Source of the DNA: Ophiosphaerella korrae
Taxonomy: Eukaryota > Ascomycota > Dothideomycetes > Pleosporales > Phaeosphaeriaceae
DNA: 64,000 nt
Direction: 5' to 3'
Assembly: GCA_028456385.1 (NCBI GenBank)
Contig: JALNQF010000128.1
Coordinates: 59,743-123,742 of the forward strand
Of this stretch, positions 35,701 through 47,467 are shown one piece after another (positions within the stretch are counted from its first letter, which is position 1; the number at the start of each line of letters is the position of its first letter). Below the pieces are notes generated by a model, which was not told where the DNA came from, ran no database searches, and worked only from the letters and a program-made list of their open reading frames with translations. The position numbers and the translations under genes were made by a program.

Positions 35701-38700
35701 AGGCGATGTTTCAAGAAGACAAACCTCCCTTGGGGCATGAACACCCCTTATCATCATGGCCAATCAGGCCTTTGCAGCAATTGAAACAAAGTATTTCGGT
35801 GCTGAGTCCGTACAACCGAGTGAGTGCATCTATCTCTAGAATTGACAAGTCTTTACCCTCCCAATGCGAATGATGGAAGGTGCCCCCATGAAAGGAAATG
35901 CTCGGCGGTAAGCTGACTAAGACCTTGGTCCAACCACAATGGTTCCCAGTGGGCGCGTGGAGATGTGATGTCGCGCTCACTTCACTTACAGTCACAATCT
36001 ATGACATCTATGATGATACAGATTGCGCCGAGTAAGCATTTTTCAGTACTTTAGCCAGTCCAAGCTTCGCTTCGAGCGCCTCAGGTAAATCGATGCAGCC
36101 TAACCAAGACCGCCGGTCAACCGAAGATGAGGCGAACGTCAGACGCTCATGCAGTGCTGCAGTTGCCCCACCTGGCCAGCCAGAAACATCAATCATTCTC
36201 ATATGATAAAAGTAAAGACTTTGAGAACGATGGGTGCAATTACCTATACCTTGATACTGAGGAACTGAGCTTCAACACCATCCAATTGTTGTCTTGAAGC
36301 CATTGGGACGCGTACTGCCAACAACCAATGCTGATTCAAAAGAATCAAGCTCCAATTGGGAGATGGTCTCACACAAGTTCGAAGCGGGCTCGGACACCGT
36401 ATACGTAAGAGCAGTGTTCATTAGACGCAACTAGTGGCCCCATGAGTGCTCGCTGGCTACAAGATCGGGGTTCGGCAGGACCAGAAATGGACCAAAGACA
36501 ACTTATCGCATGAGTACACCACCCAAGATTGACCAACGCCCAATGGTACAAATGGTGAAAAGTTCAGACTGAAATTTAGAATGGAATCTTTCCAGGAGTG
36601 TAAGACCAGCTCAAGTCACCCGAGTGATCCTCTCCGCGAAAAGAACGCGTTGAAAACAAAGAAACGTATGGGTGCACAGATAGCGGGTGGGGATATAAAA
36701 TAAGATCCACAAAACTCCTCCCGCGCGCTGAACAGCAAGAAATCGAAACAGTTGTTGACAAACAAAGTAGGTCATTGGCCTCGGCGTATTCGTTGATTGA
36801 TTGGAATCGGAGCATTGACGAAGACGCTCGACTCATTAGATATGCGTGATTGCTTCTCCTCGTATTCGCGAGAAGATTCCTTCAGATCATCGATTTGTGC
36901 CTATTGGAATTAGCATTGGGTCGACCAGTTTATGGGTGAAGAATGTACCTTTGTCAGAGGGGGTCCGACAGTAGTGATGAGGAATCCATCACGACCCTTT
37001 ACCATGTCAGTATCACTTATACTAGTTCATACGGTAGTGAAGATTCTCATCATACCTGGAATGTGTATGGTCTCACGATGGCATCAGGACCGCAGTGGTA
37101 ACGGATCTCGTTTTGAATTACAGTTCTTGAGATGCCGAAGCCAGGTACAAAATATGAGTTGGAAGCAGTCATTTCGGAACAGGGGTATGTTGAAGATAGT
37201 AGTCTGAAGAGTGGTGATCAAATCTGTGTGCGGAAGGAGTTCGTGGGCCGATGGATCGAGGTTGAGCTTTGGGCGCAACAAGACTTATTATATCTGCCGT
37301 CAGCCTCCGGTAAGTAAACATCATTCTCGGAACGCTTCAATCACGCCGCCAGCTAATCAGACCAGGTGCACCGGTTCTGAGGTCTGCCTGGTGGTGTTGG
37401 GCCTGTATGCACTGATGCCGCTCGCCTCATTTCTCGCCCTATCGGCCCAACTACTCATTGGGCAGCGAGTAACACCGTCACCGCAACACCCTCTGTCCTG
37501 CAACGCCCACATTCGATGGTCAACATGTAATAGCCGAGATAATTCTCCGCGTTGGCTAAAGTGTTCGTGTCAGTTTCTGCGCTTCGGCATGAACAGCACA
37601 TAGGCCACGTCTACATTTCTACGACCTCTTATAAGGGATATGCAAAGTTCAAGACGATCTCTTTGCCACCACAAGTTTCACCGAATGTAGCGACAATCTC
37701 CTTCCCTTCCCCCAGCCTTCCGGAAGCATCGTTGCGTGTGAACAACAAGTGTTCACTCCAGTTCAGCAGTGCATGCAGGACATACCTTGGCAGCCAAAGG
37801 ATGCCGATCTTTCCTCAAACACCACTTCTATTTCCACCGTTGCAGTATGCGCGCCCACAATTACTAGAATCAAGATTAACAGGACACGATGCTTTTCCGA
37901 TGCGCCAAATTGGGTTCACCGCCCTTTAGCCCCCCCTTCTCCTTGGTACTACAAAGGATTGCAGAGGTCGCAGGGACATCCCTTCTAATACGTCAGGAAT
38001 ACCCGGAAACAACTGGGCATAGCTGCATCGTCTGCTCGGTGTATTTTGTCAGCTCGTCCACGAGTTGATATTGTACCTGAAACTTACAAGCACTATCATG
38101 ACACAACGCATTGACGGCGCGTCTTGAGTTGGTGCCTTAGATTGCAAATGGTTTCACACACATCTGGAAATGATGTACCTCGGACGTTGCTAACATCTTT
38201 CGATACCCGCATTTACCTACAGCAGGGGTGCCCGATAAATGGTCCAGAAACACGCCTTCAATACCCACCACTTCAGCTAGAATGCAGCAGGTCCAAGCAG
38301 TGAGGCTCTATGGCCACAATCGTTTCCTTGACCAACTGTGCCCCTACACGACATTGTCAAACTCTATCGCTTCGCCGATCTTGTGATATGGTTCATGATA
38401 ACTGAGCTGGGATGGTGCTGACGTTTCAATTGCTGGTCAATTGACAAGTTGTCGATCGCCATGAATCTTCGTCCGGACGCGAACGTCTGCTCAGTGCCCA
38501 AAGCCGAGCCACTGGTTGCCGATTTGCAGGGCTGGCGGCAACTTTTGATGCATCCGTCCATACTTGACATGCCTACCCCGCACAACCGTGGATACCCATC
38601 CCATTTCGCTCAGACACGATGGGCGTGGGTCTAAGATGCGAACTGGACACCGGACGGCCAAGTGTTTACAGCTGATAAGTGAGTTCCTATTAGTACCTAA

Positions 38701-41700
38701 ACAAGGCATTATGCGTGACATGGCATCATCTAGACATGCTCAGGCTTGCAGCGTGACCGCCATTATACACAGAAAGCTACAATATACCTAAAAGAGGGCG
38801 AGATGCACCATGAGCTCCACCTTGCGTGAAATGTCGCGAGCGGGGTCTCAGCCAACGCATACGCTATCAACACCAGAAAGCAATCTATCCACACTGATCG
38901 CGACAACCAAACTTTGTGCCGAATGCACATATCGAGAGTCTCCCGCATTGACTGCAACTCGGCTCAATCCGAGGGCTCACAACAGGCGTTATCTCAACTC
39001 TACTAGTGGTCTAAGATAGGGCCTGCTGAGAATAGCCGAACGCACCTACGTCACCAACATTTTTTTTCTGGTCAGCTACGTACATATGCACCTGCAGGCG
39101 CGGTGACGAAGCAGGTCTTGCAGAACATGGTACCCATCATGTGCCGTGACGGACAGTTCTGTTCCGGCCACTAGGCGACAGAAACAGAGGCGGTGCTGAC
39201 TGGCTGTCCCTGGCGGCGAGGCAAAGCTCACAACTTGGGCTGTCCGATATATCTGGAGGTTGATAGGTCTAGGTTGATCACAAAAGATCCAAAAGAACTC
39301 ATTCAAACCTGAATGGTTGATGAACGAACCTAGACTTAAGGCGTTATAATGGGGGCAATGATGTGTGTTCTTTTGCGGCGTAGCCTCTACCTAATCGCAC
39401 GTTGGGACTCACTATTGCTGCGATGCGACCTTCGTGATATCAAAAACCTACCCACGAGGCTTACTAAGATCTTCCATAACACGTCAAGGACTAAAAAGTC
39501 GTATTGCAATGTTCAACGGATCTGGATAAAAGGCCGCAACTAGTGTTACCAGCCAACTAGGCTTTCCCTTCCACAACTCTGAAGGCCGCCCAAGGATTCC
39601 CCTGGATATTCCCTCAGCAGGATCAATGTTGAAGCCTTCAAGTCACCCATGACCACAAGAAAACAGAAGGACAACGCATCCGGATATCCTTTGCCAATCG
39701 CATCAAGGCCAGTCAGGCTTCCTCACCTCATCTTGAGTGCTCAGGCAGCTGTAGAAGGGCCGCGGTCAGCCGTATGAAGGTGGAGCAAAGGCTGTATCAT
39801 GTTGCAGCCATGAAGTCTAAACCAGCCATAATTCCCTGGATGTAGGCCCCGCTTCACAAATATGAGTGGTTGACAGGATCCATATATATACCGGTAAAGT
39901 TACTATTTCCAACTTGCAGGCAAAAAGCTGCGGGTCAAACCACCGGAAGGTTTCGAGCTTAGGGCAACTAGTTATACGGCACAAGGGCGTCGATATGGTC
40001 ACATTGTCGACAAGCGGCTCGTAATTCCAAATTCCCCGAGGTGGTCAGGCTCATCAGCTTACAGTGTACGAAGTAGTTCGGTAAGACCAAGACATAAAAC
40101 AAAACATTTACATCCACACCCAGAATCCTCCAATCTAAATAGACACGCCGTAATAATTTCGAGGAAAAACTCACAAATCAGGAGAATTCTGTGCATAATA
40201 TCAGAAATGTGAGGCGGTCAAGTGGCCGTTTCGAGTAATATTCGTGTTGATCGGAAGTACGCCGCAAGGCATCGCTATCTCCGCTCACATACCTAGTACA
40301 GCTACATTCAGCCCGGCTGTATATCACACGGAGTCCAAAGTGGCGATATGAGTATTTTTTTTATCACAAAAAGCATGATCAGCGTAAGGAATGCAGGGCA
40401 ACCAATGATGTGCACGTGCAGCAGAGCATCCACGTCTAGTCTATGACGATCGTGCGGTTCGCGCTAGAGACACCACGACGCATTGGTCTGGTGTTTAGGA
40501 TCATGCTACGTTGGCCTTGTTGTGTTGGAAGATGCGTTGTAAGCGGAGATTGTGGCGAGATGGCTATGTTGCGACGCGTGAAAGTTCTCCTTGTGTGCTG
40601 TGTGAAGTATACAACTGCAGAGACAAGTGTGTTCAGTACTCAGTAATTGAATACCATTTCATCAGCGATTGAAACAAGTAACGAATTTACGAGATTTTCT
40701 TGCTATAATCTCTCCGTCATTCTTGATTCACAGGCATCCAGTCCGGTCTCTTGACGCCTTGTATCCGTGGATTAGATGCCCGCGTACCGCCTGTCATATG
40801 TCTGTCTGTGAGTGTATCACTATCCACTAACTACGCACATGACAGTTATGAGCACCTGGAACAGCATGCCAGCAGGACTCGATCAGGACTCGAAGGCGGC
40901 ACGAGTATCGATGGAGGTTGGCAGATGAACTGACAGGTACACGTAGCCCACGAGAAGTCTCAACAAATTACCAAGATACTATAACTTCAAATAATAGGAG
41001 ATCTACGAGTCAATCAGCATCCGAAGCGCATACCAAGCTGTAACGCCACACCGGTATACACCTGTCCAACGCCCCTTTTAGCACCGATACCAATACAAGG
41101 AGAGTCAGAAAGGCGGATGGGCAGCACATCCACAACTGCGATCATGCGCAAGAAGCCTATGTTCAATCACTCCACCACTCCACTCGCACAGGCTGCGTAC
41201 CAATTACATCCCCGTTACACTGTGTGACCGAGCTGTTATAGCGAGGTGTCTGCATCTAGACACAGCGTTACTAAGTTCGCACACCAGGTTTAGGATTCGT
41301 GGGCGTGTTACGGCCGCAATGTAGCTCAATGTTACAATGATCGCTATTTGCGTCAGCCGTGCGATAGGTTACGCTGTCCGGTTCATACTGCAGGCTGTGC
41401 TGGCGCTCAGTTTATCGATGCACGTTTGGATCGTTTATTTGGAAGGTAAGTGGGGGGGGGGGGGGGAGGATGATAAGGAGTTGCTTAGGGAGCGAAGTGA
41501 GAAGTACGTTTTCACTGTGCAAATGTATCAAACTGGGCTAACATGGTTAGAGTAAGTCTTGATGAGTCTGACGTATCCGTTGACATCTACAAAGTCGTTT
41601 GCCGCATGGTTTCCGCCGTCAAGTTCATCAAGGAGAGGATGCAATTCGTCGTCGATGTAGCTTCTTGATACTTTGGCCTCACGCGGCTTCTTCGACATCT

Positions 41701-41931
41701 TGTACAAGCGAAGTATTGGCCTTCGTTTCCTTGGCCCAGATCTCGTCCATGAGGAAGGAGCTATATGTAGATAAGTTCACAAATGCAAAGACAGGGGCAT
41801 GATGCCACACGAAGCGCAAGAATAAAGCTAAAGGTCACTAAAATGGAATTATATTCAGATACTACGATTCTCCGTAACCATCAGCACTCGACCTCCCACG
41901 TTCCAAGGCCATCTCACTCAGCACCAACCCC
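32737..41931. other. 9.2 kb gene-poor region of ordinary composition
   Basis: No frame longer than about 160 codons and none with a recognisable domain. Base composition looks close to the gene-rich part and CA/TG dinucleotides are common, so this is not a RIP-damaged island. A 15-G run lies at 41452-41466. The only coding-like stretches I noticed are at 35711-36303 (minus) and 37132-37311 (plus, a 60-codon frame ending at a GTAAGT donor-like site). Neither can be confirmed. Confidence 0.5.
35711..36303 (-). pseudogene. Possible decayed coding region, weak resemblance to 2OG-Fe(II) oxygenase-like proteins
   Basis: On the minus strand a frame from about 36202 to 35711 is interrupted by two stops only seven codons apart (near 36008-36020) and otherwise stays open for about 160 codons. 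It contains SWLGCIDLPEALEAKLGLAK before the stops. After them come CGWTKVLVSLPPS and FHGGTFHHSHWEGKDLS. An ALEAKL...LVSLP...GG order occurs in fungal 2OG-Fe(II) oxygenase-like proteins. An upstream ATG at 36303 opens 18 codons ending at a GTATAG donor-like site. It may be a degraded gene or coincidence. Confidence 0.22.
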
Positions 41932-43001
41932 TCACAACTCCGGTGGCCCATCACACATAGGCGGCGCATCACTCGGCTCTTTCTCCGGCACTTCCCGCGC
42001 CCCACCCACCCTCTCTCCCATAATTACCACGGGAATCACGCCGCCCGTCTCCAGTGCAAACCCACGATGCCCCAACGCCTCAAGGATACTCGCAATAGCG
42101 CCGGAATGACTCGTCAGTGACAAAAACACGCCATCCTCGTGCTCAAACACGTCGTCCAGAAACGTCGCAAGCCGGTACTTGCGCGCGAGCCGCGGCTCGC
42201 GGTAGTCGCGTTGCCAGAGGGGATCCAGGTCGGAGAAGTGCGGCTCGAAAGTCAGGTGCGGGAACGTGGAAGCGAGGTGTGTCTTTGAGCTGCGGCGGTC
42301 GCACGTGTGGATGCCGAGGGCCTCGCGGCAGAGTTCTTTGATAAGTGGTTTGTACAACTTGGAAGGTGGGAGATCGAGGCTGGAGAAGGAGAGGTCTGCG
42401 GTTTCGATGGTGCGTGTGAGCGGCGACACGTAGTATGTTTCTGGCAGAGGGATGCCGTGGGGAATTTGGGATTTCCAGAGCGTGTTGACGTCTTGGGCTT
42501 GTTGGCGGCCGGTAGGTGTGAGGAGCGCGTCGGCCCAGGTTACGCCGTCTGCGCCGTCGAGAGCGGACCAGTAGCACTGTTGGGTGTTAGGGGTGGGAGG
42601 AAGGGGGAGGGGGGTTACGGACGTCCCAGGCTTTTGTCCCGTATTTTGTTTCGGCGGCGTTGTGAATGCCTTGGCCGTGGCGGCCGAGCCAGATTACCTT
42701 GATGCTTTCGTTTTCTTGCGTCTTGCTGTTGAGGCTTCGGATGTGTTTCTCGAAGCGTGTCCATTGGGAATCTTCGCCATTCTCTCCTTCGTATGTTCGG
42801 TTGATTAGGCCGAAGTTACTTTTTATCTGGACGGGCGTTTAGCCTGCGTTTCCTTTTTAGGAAATCGAATCATACGAAGTCAAACTTTTGGTCATCGGTC
42901 GAGTCTTCAGATTGCATAAAGTATCCCTTCAGCACGGTATACTTGAAATGATGGTCCTTTAGCGGCGCCGGTATAGCGGAAGATTGATGTTCATCGCTCA
43001 T
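41932..43001 (-). CDS. Histidine phosphatase superfamily protein (phosphoglycerate mutase-like, Pmu1 type)
   Basis: Three minus-strand exons (43001-42876, 42826-42623, 42576-41932) give 324 aa. The signature VIWLGRHGQGIHN has the catalytic RHG at 91-93. DALLTPTGRQQAQ, YYVSPLTRTIETA and the second His in FLSLTSHSGAIASIL complete the branch-1 histidine phosphatase pattern. The order of motifs resembles yeast Pmu1, a mutase-like protein of poorly defined substrate. A phosphatase or sugar-phosphate role is likely, the substrate unknown. No signal peptide. The second intron uses an uncommon GTCCGT donor. It must be removed, because reading through meets a stop. The C-terminus is Pro-rich (EKEPSDAPPMCDGPPEL). 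Confidence 0.9.
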
Positions 43002-43567
43002 TTTGAAGTAGGAAAACAGACCCAAAACTGCAAGAAGTAAAAATATAGGTCTAGTATGGTGTTAGTAGAGACTAGTTGAGAGTGGGGATCATGTACATGG
43101 GTATGCCAACACCGCAGACTTGTGATTTGTAGGTACGAGAAGCGAATTGCATTTAAGACAAGAATCTGTAGCTTATCATGATTTCGATGTTTAGAGTGGG
43201 GTCAGGAGAGGTGTAGGAGGATGTCATGCGTCAGTGAAGAGGTGAAGTCAAGGATCTAAATGAGCAGCCAATCACACACCCAGGACCGATCACGGATGGC
43301 GCAAGATTTGCGAACTAATACCTTGTTCGTGTAAGGGTTTTATTTTATTGCAACTAGGCTGCCGTATGCCATCATTGAGCCACAGCGATTCTCGAATAAC
43401 TCGAGTTGATACAACTTTCAAGATTCAACATCGAGAAGCGTTGCTCTCAAATACAACTCTAGATCTGAAGATGCTCTCCTAAACTTTTGGAGAGCCAGAA
43501 CCACGCACCGGAACGCCGTTGCATGCATGCATCATCCCAGCCTTCCCTCAAAACTCGTACCAGTACA
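43002..43567. other. Intergenic
   Basis: 566 bp between two minus-strand genes; promoter of the phosphatase and 3' region of eIF3i. No gene seen. Confidence 0.45.
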
Positions 43568-44740
43568 TTACAAGTTAGCCTGTTCCCTCGCTGCTTCCCG
43601 CTCGACCTCATACATAAAGTCAAAGTATGGCTTGTCAAAGTGATGTACTCTCACATATCCGTCTTCTCCACCACTGCAGTACCCGGTTCCCTTCGGGTGT
43701 ACGGCGACGTAATTGAGGGGTCCGAAATGACCACGCACACGGCCAACCTCCTCCATGAAGATCTTGTGGTAGAAGCGGGCCTCGAACTTTCCTTGACGGG
43801 CAGAAGTGGTGGTGACGTCCATGGCAGCCTGTCCTCCTCCAAGGATAACGTAGTCTTTCACAGGGGTGATGGCGGCGCTGTTGAGGGGGGTGTCGGTGAT
43901 GTAAGATTTGAGGACTGTCAAGTCTTCTACATCAATAAGCTAGGAGAGATTAGTGAGAGTTGGTATGAGATGTTTCGCGAGGTATACCTTGGCGGATTTG
44001 TCTTTGGATGCGGTGATGAAATATGATCGGTCTGGCGCCCACTGGAGATCGGTAACTGTATGTCTGATTAGCATTGGTTCGCTGCCAGAGCCTTCTGGGC
44101 GTACCCTGCATGTCCGGCTCGTGCACATCATAGTTGCTGTTCAACAGCTCTCCAGTCTTGCCATCCCACTGTGTGACGGATCCGTCCTCGTGGCCGGAGA
44201 TGATATACTTGGCTAGGTAGCTGAAGCCGGCAACCGTGGCTTTGCTCTCATCGCAGACTATCCTAAGCACCTGCTCATCTGATTGCTGTGCCTCTGGGTC
44301 TGGGTTGATTTCGTATACCACAATGGTGGAGAGATGGCCGGATCGCTTCTCGGTCACGCCGAGCAGTTGTCGACCGTCCGGAGAGAACTCGCAGCGCTTG
44401 ATCGATGTGCTAAATTCCCATGTGTGCAGCAGCTTGCCAGTCTGCACCTCCCATAACCGCATCGTGTCGTCTGCGCCACCGGTCGCAAGCAGGGTCGAGT
44501 CTGGGTTGACGTCGACGGTCCAGAGCGCGCCCTGGTGGCCATGGTAGGTGCCTAACCGTTCGCCATTATGTGAGTCTGCTTCTTGTCAGCCTCCTATCGC
44601 TTTTCTGCTGGCAGATTCGAGCACTAACACCATGCGCACACAACGTGATCTTTGGAGGTGGAGAAGATGATGTCGCCGTCGGCGTTGTATTTGACCTGCG
44701 TGAGCGCACGCTCATGACCCGAGAGCAGAATCGGCCTCAT
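43568..44740 (-). CDS. TIF34: Eukaryotic translation initiation factor 3 subunit I (eIF3i)
   Basis: Four minus-strand exons (44740-44629, 44575-44105, 44055-43988, 43939-43568) give 340 aa, the usual eIF3i length. The start [19 protein letters not shown] is diagnostic. WD40 repeats follow: [73 protein letters not shown], and the last repeat with [15 protein letters not shown] and [16 protein letters not shown]. The C-terminal helix with YFDFMYEVE is the segment that contacts eIF3b. It is a seven-bladed propeller subunit of the 43S pre-initiation complex. Exon 3 is 68 nt. The exon 1 donor was set at GTTAGT (44628) because only this restores the WYSHNGE reading. Confidence 0.96.
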
Positions 44741-45648
44741 GGTTGCGGTGAATGTGAAGGAACAGTGGGCGGAGGCGGGTAGGGAAGGGGAAGCGGCGTT
44801 ATCAAATTTTGGTGACTTGATATCGTCGGTTTGGGGTTTGAAGTGGGCTGTCGAAATTGGTGCTAGCGCAAAAGCGGGGTGCGATTGCACAAACCGCCAG
44901 CCGTAGCTGCCTTCTGCCACTTCACTGGTGGATGCCTCGTCTCTCCCCTCCCATCACCCCGTATGATTACATTGCGAGAGATGACTCACTTCTCACTCCC
45001 TATGCCGTGCTGACCTCTCGTCACTGTGTCCCGTATAGATAGAATGTCGCTGGCCAAATGAACACCTCCAATATTCATGTTCATCACGCGTCACTACTGA
45101 GCTCACTGGTTGATACATCGCTTTCCATCCTGAATATATAGAATTGATTCAGATGATGACACGCAAAATGGAGCAACACATTTTCGAGCACCCATCTATC
45201 ATGCACAGGAATAGACCAACACTTTGCCAACTGTGCAAGGGAACATGAATCCATCTCACGATGCCGTCTGATGCATATACTGCGAAGGGGCGTGCTGTTG
45301 CTTGGCTCTATCCTGTCTGACACAGCCATATTGTCCCAAAGCCTACGGTATGGTTTTTTCTACATGTTCGACCAAAGTGCTCAGATGAACTTGCAGATGC
45401 GTAGCTGCTCAAGGTGAACAACGCTGCTGTTTGTGCAGTCCTCCTAGCGCGACCTCCCGAACCGCCTTTAGCGTGCCTTCCTGCTAATACTCAGTAGGCC
45501 TTTGCTTTCACTCCTTTTGCTTCGTTTGAAAATTGGCCTCTTGGCATAAATGCTCCCTTTTGCACGTGAAAGCACTCCACTAGTACACCTCCAACACACT
45601 TGCTTCTACTAACGCCTCTTTTGTTTAATCAAGATACGTCGATCGATC
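44741..45648. promoter_or_regulatory. Divergent intergenic region, eIF3i and SH3-like gene
   Basis: 908 bp between divergent start codons (44740 minus, 45649 plus). Pyrimidine-rich segments just before 45649 fit a fungal promoter and 5' leader. No gene seen. Confidence 0.45.
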
Positions 45649-47140
45649 ATGTCTAATGCTAATTCTAGTCCTGCGCTCTTGCGAACTGAGCTCAATAAAC
45701 TCGACAATTTCAAGACCGACGAGTATCTTTTAGCCTTTGGGCCAAACGGCAGACAGTTCTTTGGCACGCCTAATGGATACTCGGCGTCAGTATCTCTTCT
45801 CGCAAACCTCAGCATCACATACTGACAATGTTTCTGTAGAACCGATCTGCCCAGCAAGGTTGTTTCTCGGTTGCGCGGTCGTGATATTAAAAAAGTTCGC
45901 TGGGCCTCATTTGGCAGCTTACCAGAGTCATGGTTCGTCGCATACGAACTCAAGAACGGCGAGGCGCGCCTTCAGATAGGCCGAAACGTGCCATCATTGC
46001 TGTATAAATTCATCAAAAAGAATAATATACTAGCGGTTTTGCCGGAATCATTGCACCTCCATCTGGGCAGTGAAGGTTCGTATGTAATGTGGAACCAGAA
46101 GACATGGGCCAGTTCTAAAATCCCGGCCGAGCTTCTCACTAAGCTGCGCCAAATGAGCGCTACCACAGAGGACTCTATGGGCATCACTGTGGGATTGTTA
46201 AAGAAGGGCACACTCACAAACATCCAATGGCATAAAGATGGCTCATACTTCCTTCGAAGCTCTGGAGGCGACAGTTGGAGGTTCAAGAGTGGGATGATGC
46301 AAGACGCGTGGGTCAAGCTATGGGAAGGAACTCAGGATAGTGCCCAAGGCCATGAGAAATTGAGCGAGCTGGCTGTAAGAAACCTTTACCATGACCTGAA
46401 ACAATGTTGACGCATCGCAGTATGTCGCTATCGACTCACATGCACCGTTCAGCGAGACGTTCGCGTTCTTCATGAGAGAGAAAGCCGGCAAGGCAGCACC
46501 GTTCATCCTGCACTTCGGAGGTGAGCCCATTCACGCTAGGCTGGCACCTAGGGGCCTCGATGTCCAGAAGGTCGAGCCGAAACCCGACATTCCCTTCAGG
46601 TGGGCGGCCAGCAAGAAGAAGGGTCGTCCCCACAACGATGCGTGGGAGCTCGAACTCAAGAAGGGCGAGAGGGTCAAGGTCGTCGAGGAGAAGGGGCGAG
46701 ATTGGTACATTGCCGTAAACCAGAAGGGAGAGAAGGGTTGGGTTCATGGCTCCTGGTTGGACTTTGGTGGCATTCGGGCGACCGACAAGGACAGCACAGA
46801 GTCCAGCAAAGACCCCAACGGTGCGTGGACTCGGTTCAACGAGGATCTGGGAAAGTTGTTCAAGTCTGGCTCGCTTGTCAACTTCTCGTCAATGGCGCAG
46901 TACGTTGACGTATGCACCAGGCCTGGGTGCCAGAGGGCTAAGGAGGATGACTGGTTGTTGGACATTTGTGTCCACGACTTGCAGGCGTTGCTCGAGGCCT
47001 CTGGGCCCTGCTCGCCCAAGTCAATTAAGACAGCGAGGAACCGGTTCCATCCGGACAAGTTTGTTCTGCGCTGCAAGCGTGAACAGTCGTTGGCGCAGCA
47101 GCTGTTCGTTCTGCTTGGACATTTCGTGCAGTCGGTTTAG
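45649..47140 (+). CDS. Hypothetical protein with an SH3-like segment and a C-terminal HPDK motif, 463 aa
   Basis: Three exons (45649-45785, 45840-46374, 46421-47140). Residues 1-225 include FGPNGRQFFGTPNGYSA, VRWASFGSLPESWFVAYEL and IQWHKDGSYFLRSSGGDSWR, a repeated beta-rich layout without a domain name I can give. A helix with HAPFSETFAFFMREKAGK follows. Residues about 290-335 look SH3-like (LKKGERVKVVEEKGRDWYIA, then GEKGWVHGSWLDF). The C-terminus has SPKSIKTARNRFHPDKFVLR, whose HPDK at about 434-437 matches the J-domain motif, although only part of a J domain is present, as in some fungal proteins with RWHPDKF. Cys pairs occur in VCTRPGCQRAK. A chaperone-linked adaptor is conceivable, and no function can be assigned. 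Confidence 0.8.
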
Positions 47141-47467
47141 ATAAGGCGTAAAGGTGTTGGAAGTCCCCTGTCTGATGCGAGGAGGGGCTGGATAGGGAAA
47201 GAGAGTTTAAGAGATACCCAATTAGGTAGTAATGTAAGAGATCATAGACTCGTAGTGTTGAGTTGAAATTGGCAAATGCATCCCTGGCAGTACGTAATAA
47301 CGAGTGCAGGCCGCGTGTTTAGCGTCGGCTGGCTCGGCGCTTTCTCCGCAGGCTGAAAGGGCAATCTGGTGGACTACTTGACTCACACGAGCCAAAGGTG
47401 AGGTGGCTGCAACATAGTCACAACTGTCTAGACTGGGAAAGATTTCGCTGAATTGGCCTGGGTTAGC
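47141..47467. other. Intergenic upstream of C1-THF synthase
   Basis: 327 bp between two plus-strand genes. Presumed promoter of the folate gene. Nothing distinct seen. Confidence 0.45.

Noticed and set aside
37132..37317. 60-codon plus-strand frame ending at a GTAAGT site
   Set aside because: Plausible as an exon by appearance, but no partner exons or homology found; left as a note in the gene-poor region.
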